Below the pieces are notes generated by a model. The model ran no database searches. It was not told where the DNA came from and saw only the letters and a list, made by a program, of their open reading frames with translations. From contig PNKZ01000003.1 of assembly GCA_013822735.1 (NCBI GenBank), forward strand, positions 310,001-374,000: 64,000 nt of DNA, in the 5' to 3' direction. The translations under genes were made by a program, and so were the position numbers. Source of the DNA: Pirellula sp. Lineage in GTDB: Bacteria > Planctomycetota > Planctomycetia > Pirellulales > PNKZ01. The stretch's first letter is position 1. Each line of letters opens with the position of its first letter. Below are positions 58,262 to 64,000 of this stretch, piece after piece.

Positions 58262-59107
58262 CTATGCGGGATTCTCTGGCAACCGAGCGGAGAAACAGCC
58301 GTAGAGCATGGAGCGCGTGCGATACGCGTCGAGGATCGCGTCGAACCGGTCGAGGAAGAGAGTCGTGCCGGAATGGATCATGCGCGACAAAACGCGTACG
58401 CCGGTTTTTTGTACGCGCCGGCGACAGATTTCCCAGGTCTGAGCGACGCGTTCGGTCCAATCGTCAAAGGATTGCATCTGCAGACCGGCGTCGGTGAACC
58501 ATTGCTCGTAATCGGCGCGGCTTCCGAGCGAAGGGCAAAGAAATCCTTCGCAAACATCGAACACGCGCTTGCACGCCGCGGCGTCGAGGGGTTCATTGCC
58601 GGCGAGCCAAGCGCAAATCGTTAACCGCCCACCCGGTTTAAGCCACTTTACGGCGCGGCGAAAAAAGGCCGGCTTATCGAAGAGGTGCTCCGTGCACTCG
58701 ATGCTCCAGACGACGTCGAACGATTGGGGCGGGAGTTCCAAGGTTTCGGCGTCGCCGCGCAGGAACTTCGTTCGCCGGCCGGCTCCGCGCACTAGCGCGC
58801 CGGCTTGAGCCCAGCATCGCTGCACGGGAGAGAGCGTCACGCCGGTGACCTGGCATCCATACTTGCGCGCCAGGTACACCGAGGAACCTCCCATGCCGCA
58901 GCCGACGTCGAGCACATTCTCGCCGCCGCAGATGCCTGCCCTCAGGGCGACGGCGTCGATCAATTGCCGTTGTGCGACATCGGACGACTCTGCGCCGCTC
59001 CAAAGTCCGTGATGAATGTGCGGTCCCCACAACAGCCGGTAAAAAGCGGTGGAAAGATCGTAGTGGAAGCGAATCTCGCTCTTCTTGACTGTCGGGCAGG
59101 AAATCAT
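58262..59107 (-). CDS. SAM-dependent methyltransferase, tocopherol/sterol-type
   Basis: The ATG at 59107 gives 281 residues; a TTG 14 codons earlier is an alternative. The N-terminal helix IRFHYDLSTAFYRLLWGPHI precedes motif I, VLDVGCGMGGSSVYLARKYG, then VTGVTLSPVQRCWAQAGALV, DAETLELPPQSFDVVWSIEC and WLKPGGRLTICAWLAGNE. The architecture matches small-molecule C- or O-methyltransferases such as gamma-tocopherol or sterol methyltransferases. It shares strand and close spacing with the membrane methyltransferase and the YceI gene, so it is a third candidate tailoring enzyme of the locus. Confidence 0.88.
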   Translation of the reverse strand: MISCPTVKKSEIRFHYDLSTAFYRLLWGPHIHHGLWSGAESSDVAQRQLIDAVALRAGICGGENVLDVGCGMGGSSVYLARKYGCQVTGVTLSPVQRCWAQAGALVRGAGRRTKFLRGDAETLELPPQSFDVVWSIECTEHLFDKPAFFRRAVKWLKPGGRLTICAWLAGNEPLDAAACKRVFDVCEGFLCPSLGSRADYEQWFTDAGLQMQSFDDWTERVAQTWEICRRRVQKTGVRVLSRMIHSGTTLFLDRFDAILDAYRTRSMLYGCFSARLPENPA

Positions 59108-59183
59108 CAACAGTTTGTTCTTGTCAAAGTTCCGAGACTCAAGGTGCAATTCATGATTTCGGGGCGCATGGGCCCCGCCTGTG

Positions 59184-59840
59184 TTACGGCCGAATCCAAA
59201 GATCGCCGTAAACTCGCAGTTCGTCCGTCACGCCGACGGCGCCGAGGAATTTCGAGTAGGGTGTGATTTCGAAGTCGGTTTGTTTCATGGAAAAACGGCC
59301 TCGCAGTCGCAACCAGCCGTTCACGGATTCGCCCGTCGCGGCAATTCGCAATGGTTTCTTGATTCCATGGAGCGTGAACTCGCCGTCTAGCTGATAAGGC
59401 TGTCCGGCGACATTGGGCTGCTGCGGGAGCGCTTGAACCGTTTTGATGACAAACTCCGCCGTGGGAAACTTGGCGGAATCAAGAACGGCCTTACCGTGCA
59501 TGTTGGCGTTTACTTGTGTTTGCGTATCGGCATCAGTTTGCCCAGGCAAATTGAAGAACTTCCGCGCGGCATCAGTATCGGCGGCGAAGCTACGGACGTC
59601 GAACGTTAAAGATCCGGAGTCCTGAGCGCGATCTAAATGCAGTTCGCCCGCCGCCAGTTTGCCTTCGACGCCGTGCTCGTGCCCCGCACCCTTCTTGCCG
59701 ACAAAGACGTAGATCTTGCTGTGTTCGAGGTTGATCTGCCCGCTCTGCGCCGAGGCCGTGTGCGAAGTCGAAGCAAACGCAATAACAACGGCGACGATAA
59801 GAATCGCACGCGGGCACATCGAGATCGTTCCGGAAAACAT
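59184..59840 (-). CDS. secreted YceI family lipid-binding protein
   Basis: AGGA six bases before the ATG and a signal peptide (ILIVAVVIAFASTSHTASA) define this 218-residue protein. The YceI lipocalin-like barrel is clear: INLEHSKIYVFVGKKGAG, SGSLTFDVRSFAAD, FPTAEFVIKTVQAL, YQLDGEFTLHGIKKPLRIAA and WLRLRGRFSMKQTDFEITPY. YceI proteins bind polyisoprenoid chains or other amphiphiles in the periplasm. It lies upstream of the methyltransferases on the same strand and divergent from the FAD oxidoreductase. It could carry the lipid-like product or its precursor. Confidence 0.92.
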   Translation of the reverse strand: MFSGTISMCPRAILIVAVVIAFASTSHTASAQSGQINLEHSKIYVFVGKKGAGHEHGVEGKLAAGELHLDRAQDSGSLTFDVRSFAADTDAARKFFNLPGQTDADTQTQVNANMHGKAVLDSAKFPTAEFVIKTVQALPQQPNVAGQPYQLDGEFTLHGIKKPLRIAATGESVNGWLRLRGRFSMKQTDFEITPYSKFLGAVGVTDELRVYGDLWIRP

Positions 59841-60122
59841 GTCGAGTCCTTTCGAATTCCATACTCACCGGGGCTCAATGCATTTCGAACCCTGTCGGAC
59901 AGCGGAGTCGAATCTAACTAAGTCGTTTAGCAGCGGATACCGCAGTTGCGAGATCGCTCTGTTACTGATACGCCATCTCACGCCGCCTTCGATAAGCATG
60001 CTCAATCGTGGGGTGTTTCTGTGACGATGCGACACGCCGGCAATCGAAACCTTTCAAGTTTTTCAGTCTGTCGAACAAGTTGGTTCCCCGTACAGTGAAG
60101 GCGCGAAACTCACGAGGTGGAA
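59841..60122. other. divergent control region of the candidate biosynthetic locus
   Basis: The 280 bases separate the divergent starts of yceI-like and FAD oxidoreductase genes. No gene is seen. Both arms of the locus should be controlled from here; I could not fix promoter boxes with confidence. Confidence 0.4.
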
Positions 60123-61298
60123 ATGTTGAACGATGCTTGGGACGTAGTCGTCGTAGGCGCAGGCCCTGCCGGAGCAACGATGGCGGCACTTTTGGCCCGC
60201 CGGGGGCGTAGCGTGGCGTTGATCGATGCCGCGCACTTCCCGCGACAGAAAGTCTGCGGCGAATATCTGAGTGCCGCCGCTTGGAAGCTGTTGGAGACGC
60301 TCGATCTCGACGTGCCGCGCAGCCTCGCCATGCCGTTGCGGTCGCTTGTGCTTTCGGCGTCCACCGGACGCAACGTGGAAGTCGCGTATGCGCCCGACGT
60401 GGCTCGGCAACCCGCCGCACTCGGCCGCGACGTCTTCGATCTGCGCTTGGTGGAAGCGGCGCAACGCGCCGGCGCAACGCTTCTCTGCGGAGTGCGCTTG
60501 CGGGCCGTGCTGCGATCCGGAAGACGTGCCGTTGGCGTCGAGGTGGTTGACGTCGCCGATCCATCGAGCGGCCGAGAGTTGCGTGCTCCGCTGATCGTCG
60601 CCGCAGACGGCCGTCGTTCGCGTGTCGTGCAAGAGACCGGAAGTTTCCAACTGGCGCATTCCGAGATCGTCGGTTTCAAACGCCATGTCCCGGTCGCCGA
60701 CTTCGCCGCGTACGAGAATCGCATCGCCATGCACGCGGCGCCGGGTTGCTATATCGGCGTCTGTCCCGTGGCGCCGGGCGTCGTAAATCTCTGCGGCACA
60801 ATGCCGAAGCGGGCGATGCAGCAGGCCCATGGACGCATCGGCGCGGCTCTGCAATCGTTGCTCCCGCGCGCCACGCCACTTGCGCCGCTGCTCGCCGATT
60901 CCACAGTTCCGCTCGCTGCGTGGCACTCCATGCCGGAAGTTGCCCAGCAGCGCTCGCGTCATGAAATGCCGGGTGTGCTTTACATCGGCGACGCGATGGG
61001 CACGATCGAGCCGCTGACAGGCCAAGGGATGACGATGGCACTGGCCGGCGCGCAACTCGCGGCCTCGCTGCTGCACGAAGCCGACGCAACGACCGCGGAC
61101 GTCGAACTTCAAGCTCGCTACGAAGGCGAATGGCGACGACAGTTTGCAGGCTCGATTGCCGCCGCCGCTTGGTTCGGACGAATCCTGCGCCGTCCCCGCT
61201 TGTTGCAAGGCTTGCTCGCGACGTCGCGGCTGCTCCCAGGGTTTACGAATGCCTTGGTGCAGCGTGCACATCGTCGCACGCTCACCGTTGAGACTTAA
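60123..61298 (+). CDS. FAD-dependent oxidoreductase (geranylgeranyl-reductase/hydroxylase-like)
   Basis: GAGG five bases before the ATG at 60123 fixes the start; a GTG two codons earlier is less likely. The 391-residue protein has the FAD-binding GxGxxG (DVVVVGAGPAGATMAALLAR), the redox-associated PRQKVCGEYLS segment, LIVAADGRRSRVV, and the second FAD site LYIGDAMGTIEPLTGQGMTM. It belongs to the group of UbiH-like monooxygenases and geranylgeranyl reductases. Enzymes of this type commonly sit beside type III PKS and methyltransferase genes, where they hydroxylate an aromatic product. The substrate is inferred from the neighbourhood. Confidence 0.87.
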   Translation: MLNDAWDVVVVGAGPAGATMAALLARRGRSVALIDAAHFPRQKVCGEYLSAAAWKLLETLDLDVPRSLAMPLRSLVLSASTGRNVEVAYAPDVARQPAALGRDVFDLRLVEAAQRAGATLLCGVRLRAVLRSGRRAVGVEVVDVADPSSGRELRAPLIVAADGRRSRVVQETGSFQLAHSEIVGFKRHVPVADFAAYENRIAMHAAPGCYIGVCPVAPGVVNLCGTMPKRAMQQAHGRIGAALQSLLPRATPLAPLLADSTVPLAAWHSMPEVAQQRSRHEMPGVLYIGDAMGTIEPLTGQGMTMALAGAQLAASLLHEADATTADVELQARYEGEWRRQFAGSIAAAAWFGRILRRPRLLQGLLATSRLLPGFTNALVQRAHRRTLTVET

Positions 61299-61306
61299 TC
61301 CTGCCG

Positions 61307-62212
61307 CTATAGTTCCGAGTCATCCGGATCGCGCCCTTCTTCGCCCGTCGGGTCGCGTAGCAGCGCCATCACGATCGCGCTGTTGTCCGCTTCGGAGTAG
61401 CCCAGCGCGATGGCCCGCTCGAGCAAGTCTTGATGCAGGCGAGAGAGCGGCACGCCGGCGCCGGCTCGGGCCGCAGTTTCAATAATCAGTCGCACGTCTT
61501 TGAGATGTTGCCTCACTGTTGCTTGCGGCGTGAATTCGCGGTTCAGCATCTTGGGACCTTTGGTCTCCATGACGGCGCTGGCCGCCGGCGTGCGCCGTAA
61601 GACATCGAGCAGACTCGCCGCATCAAGCCCCAGTGATTCCGCCAAGGCCAAGCCTTCGGCGAGCACTGCCCGATGCAGGCCGAGTATGAGATTGTGCACC
61701 AGTTTCCAACGGGCCGCCGTGCCTGTGGGGCCGACATACCGCACCTCGGCGGCGAATGCCTCCAGTATCTCTCGCACTGCGGAAACATCCGCTTCGTCGC
61801 CGCCGGCAAACACCAGCACTTCTTTCTTGGTGACTTGCGCGCTGCTCCCCGCAATTTCTGCTTCGACGTATCCGACTCCCAGCGGTCGCAATACTTCTGC
61901 ATGTGCGAGCATCTGCCGCGGCGCGGCGGTCGTCGTATCGACGACGGTCTGCCCCGAGCGCCATTGCGGTTTAAGCTCGGCGAGCAGAGCATCGACGACT
62001 TCGCCGTCGGGCAAGCTTAGCAAAACGACGTCACTCCCCTTTACCAGTTCGGCGGCATCGGCGACGACGGAGATGCCCGAGGCCTCGGCTTCGCTGCGCC
62101 GTTCGGCATTCATATCGAATCCGGTCGGCGCGTATCCGGCTTCGCGCAGCTTGCGCGCGATCGCGCCCCCCAAGAGCCCGAGGCCGACGATTCCGATACG
62201 CCGTGGGTTCAT
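61307..62212 (-). CDS. 3-hydroxyisobutyrate dehydrogenase-like NAD(P) oxidoreductase
   Basis: The ATG at 62212 gives 301 residues. The Rossmann start is RRIGIVGLGLLGGAIARKLR. Other family blocks are GSDVVLLSLPDGEVVDALLA, DTTTAAPRQMLAHAEVL, VEAEIAGSSAQVTKKEVLVF (the substrate loop) and WKLVHNLILGLHRAVLAEGL, whose Lys is the usual catalytic residue. The C-terminal helical domain ends with SRLHQDLLERAIALGYSEAD. Members reduce or oxidise beta-hydroxyacids, tartronate semialdehyde or related molecules; the exact substrate is open. It converges on the FAD oxidoreductase, with only 8 bases between the ends. Confidence 0.88.
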   Translation of the reverse strand: MNPRRIGIVGLGLLGGAIARKLREAGYAPTGFDMNAERRSEAEASGISVVADAAELVKGSDVVLLSLPDGEVVDALLAELKPQWRSGQTVVDTTTAAPRQMLAHAEVLRPLGVGYVEAEIAGSSAQVTKKEVLVFAGGDEADVSAVREILEAFAAEVRYVGPTGTAARWKLVHNLILGLHRAVLAEGLALAESLGLDAASLLDVLRRTPAASAVMETKGPKMLNREFTPQATVRQHLKDVRLIIETAARAGAGVPLSRLHQDLLERAIALGYSEADNSAIVMALLRDPTGEEGRDPDDSEL

Positions 62213-62337
62213 CGCAGCAATTCTCATACAGAAGGCGCACCTATCGCGAAGCAGGGAAAACTTGGTTGCATCGGCCTCGCGCATCGCCGATAACCGCCTA
62301 TGTTCCGCCCGCCCCGCCCGCTTCGCAAGAGTCGTTT

Positions 62338-63327
62338 ATGGCCGCTCGTCGGATGTTGCCGCGGTGTTGTTGCTTGGTCTGGTTGATCGGCGCGACTGCC
62401 TTGCACGCGGCCGACGCGAAGCTGGGTGCCGAGTTCTCGCACGACGGCGACGAGATTGTGTTCACCGACCACGACCGCCCGATCGCACGACTGGTCCTGC
62501 GCGACAAAGTCGTTCGCCGCCCCTATTTGGCCGATGTGAAAACGCCCGGCGGCATTCAAGTCACGCGCCGTCACCCGCCGGTCGTCGGCGAAGACGCCGT
62601 CGATCACGACACGATGCACCCCGGCGTTTGGTTCGCGCTGGGCGACTTGAACGGCGAGGACTTTTGGCGCAACAAAGGGGAAATGCGCCCTGCGGACAAA
62701 CGTCAGGCCATGGACGTCGTCGAGTCGGCCACCGTCAGCTTCAGCGACCACGGAACGCTGCAGCGCGCCGACGGCCGCACGCTGGGCAAGCAGTTGATCA
62801 GAATTGATCTGCACCGCATTCCCGAGGGGTATCTGTACGCCTGGGAGTTTGTGTTGCAGGGCGATACGGAGCCCCTCGATTTCGGCGTCCAGGAAGAAAT
62901 GGGCTTCGGCGCACGCATGGCGACGCCGCTCACGGAGAAGGCCGGCGGCATCGCCACCTCCGCCGACGGTCGCACCGGGGCCAAGAAAATCTGGGGCACG
63001 CGAGATCGCTGGTGCGACTACTCCGGCACGCTGGAAGGAAAGCAGGTCGGCATTACGCTCATGCCTCATCCGAGCAACCCGCGCCCGACGTGGTGGCACA
63101 CGCGCGACTACGGCGTGTTCGTCGCCAACGGCTTCGGGCCGCGTTCGGTCGACGAAGGTGCGGAGCCGCGGCTGAAGGTGCCCGCCGGAGAGACGATCAT
63201 GTTTCGCTATGCCGCGCTGGTGCATGAAAGTGATGCCGCCAAGAAGCCCGACCTGGAGCGCGTCTATCAGCATTATGTCAGCTCCGTGGCACCCGACGAC
63301 AAGCGGCGCGGAGCGAGTGCAAAATGA
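62338..63327 (+). CDS. secreted DUF6807 (PmoA-like) family protein
   Basis: The ATG at 62338 gives 329 residues with a signal peptide (CCCLVWLIGATALHAAD). The DUF6807 pattern is present: VVRRPYLADVKTPGGIQVTR, HPPVVGEDAVDHDTMHPGVW, ALGDLNGEDFWRNKGEM, DFGVQEEMGFGARMATPLTE, and WCDYSGTLEGKQVGITLMPH followed by NPRPTWWHTRDYGVFVANGF. The family is widespread in planctomycetes; a role in sugar or polysaccharide breakdown is suspected, not shown. The name PmoA in databases does not mean methane oxygenase here. The next gene overlaps by 4 bases. Confidence 0.88.
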   Translation: MAARRMLPRCCCLVWLIGATALHAADAKLGAEFSHDGDEIVFTDHDRPIARLVLRDKVVRRPYLADVKTPGGIQVTRRHPPVVGEDAVDHDTMHPGVWFALGDLNGEDFWRNKGEMRPADKRQAMDVVESATVSFSDHGTLQRADGRTLGKQLIRIDLHRIPEGYLYAWEFVLQGDTEPLDFGVQEEMGFGARMATPLTEKAGGIATSADGRTGAKKIWGTRDRWCDYSGTLEGKQVGITLMPHPSNPRPTWWHTRDYGVFVANGFGPRSVDEGAEPRLKVPAGETIMFRYAALVHESDAAKKPDLERVYQHYVSSVAPDDKRRGASAK

Positions 63328-64000
63328 CGACCTCGATCGGCGAAGTTGCCGCCATCGAACATCCGCCGGCACTCACTCCCGCCCAGCGTCGCACGGTTTT
63401 GGCGGCTGCGTTTCTCTGTTGGCTCTGCGCCGGCGTCGAAATGGGGCTGACGCAGCTTTCGACGCGCCCTGCCCTCCTTAACATGTTCGCGACCACGGTC
63501 GCGTCGGGCACCGAGTCCGTCGGCGACTGGTTCGCCAAGCATCTTTGTGCGCTTCAGCTTGGTGCGGCCGTCGGCGGCGTGTTGTTCGGGCGAAGCGCCG
63601 ATCGACACGGCCGCGCCCGTGCCATGGGTCTGAGCGTCCTCTGCTACTCGCTCTTCACCGGACTCGGCTACTTCGCGCGCACGCCGGAAGAATTGCTTGC
63701 CGTGCGCTTTTTGTGCGGGCTCGGGATCGGCGGCGCGTGGCCCACGGCCGTGGCGCTTGCCGGCGAAGCATGGCCCGGCGCCGCCAAGCCGAAGGTTGCC
63801 GGCGTCATCGGCATGGCGGCGAACATCGGCATTCTCCTTGTCGGGCAATTGGCTACGCATCTGATGAAAATCGGTCCCGACACTTGGCGCAACGCGATGA
63901 TCGTCGGCGCCGTGCCGGGACTGCTTGGGCTCCTGATTTTTCTGTGGCTCCCTGAATCGCCGAGTTGGTTGGCGTTACGCAATCAACCTGCCACGGCACA
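63324..64000 (+). CDS. MFS transporter, N-terminal part (cut by window end)
   Basis: The ATG overlaps the previous stop (ATGA), so it is translationally coupled to the DUF6807 gene. About 225 codons are visible and the frame stays open to the window end. Seen: a first helix after ALTPAQRRTVLAAAFLCWLC, the MFS loop motif GRSADRHGRARAMG between helices 2 and 3, RFLCGLGIGGAWPTAVALAG, and FLWLPESPSWLALR at the end of helix 6. These place it with sugar/organic-acid symporters. Coupling to a secreted DUF6807 protein suggests uptake of the product it releases. Confidence 0.9.
   Translation, partial: MTTSIGEVAAIEHPPALTPAQRRTVLAAAFLCWLCAGVEMGLTQLSTRPALLNMFATTVASGTESVGDWFAKHLCALQLGAAVGGVLFGRSADRHGRARAMGLSVLCYSLFTGLGYFARTPEELLAVRFLCGLGIGGAWPTAVALAGEAWPGAAKPKVAGVIGMAANIGILLVGQLATHLMKIGPDTWRNAMIVGAVPGLLGLLIFLWLPESPSWLALRNQPATA

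Noticed and set aside
61500-62807. A 435-codon plus-strand frame opposite the dehydrogenase-like gene
   Set aside because: The opposite strand has a complete Rossmann enzyme; this frame is a Ser/Arg/Pro-rich shadow that runs into the DUF6807 gene.
62338-63327. Methane monooxygenase subunit, suggested by the database name PmoA for this family
   Set aside because: The protein is a secreted DUF6807 member with no membrane helices or copper-site pattern of particulate methane monooxygenase.
1-64000. CRISPR array, tRNA or rRNA gene, insertion sequence, phage or defence island
   Set aside because: I found no regularly spaced direct repeats, no cloverleaf with a T-loop and CCA, no rRNA blocks and no transposase or integrase motifs. 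The Uma2-like and EVE proteins alone do not make a defence locus.

Overview
The window looks like chromosome from a member of the phylum Planctomycetota, probably Pirellulales-like. This is inferred from gene content, not from a marker-gene search. The pointers are a secreted arylsulfatase, DUF11 and DUF3500 proteins, a huge beta-strand-repeat protein with a PEP-CTERM sorting signal, DUF6807 (PmoA-like), many lipoprotein or secreted proteins without close functional names, a solitary rpsR, and an M50-protease/HlyD export module. The DNA is GC-rich. Genes are mostly single or in runs of two or three, on both strands. I saw no tRNA, rRNA, CRISPR array, transposase or phage gene.

Left part (1-19.5 kb). 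A DUF11 lipoprotein is followed by a three-gene run (RraA-like, secreted STN-like protein, parvulin isomerase), a TPR-like protein divergent from mutY, a Uma2 nuclease-like protein, and the purH-trpC pair on the minus strand. DUF3500, EVE, bioF and sulfatase genes follow on the plus strand. Next come a His/Gly/Pro-rich secreted protein whose natural C-terminus lies in another frame, a Cys/Met-metabolism PLP enzyme, and a glycosyltransferase N-terminal domain without its partner domain.

Middle part (19.8-44 kb). Three tightly spaced plus-strand genes encode GAF-GAF-TM-HlyD, HlyD, and a PqqD-like/M50 protease/HlyD fusion; together they look like a dedicated export apparatus. Then come a ferritin-like DUF892 protein, a minus-strand series (cyclase lipoprotein, sialidase-like, double alpha/beta hydrolase), the 1882-residue repeat protein, small proteins, a membrane protein made of two related halves, two similar Gly/Tyr-rich secreted proteins, folC, a small conserved protein and rpsR.

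Right part (44-64 kb). An ABC ATPase/permease/partner operon is followed by a Gly-rich secreted protein, a long proton-pumping pyrophosphatase, a BtuF-like protein and an aldehyde dehydrogenase. A candidate biosynthetic locus follows: type III polyketide synthase, methyltransferase (4-nt overlap), MddA/ICMT-like membrane methyltransferase, second methyltransferase, YceI and an FAD oxidoreductase. A beta-hydroxyacid-dehydrogenase-like protein, a DUF6807 protein and an MFS transporter cut by the window end close it.

Several palindromic dispersed repeats sit between genes (2.7, 5.9, 15.5, 37.8-37.9, 39.5, 42.9 and 55.3 kb), and seven good stem-loop terminators can be placed. All assignments come from reading the sequence and from family knowledge; no database search was run.
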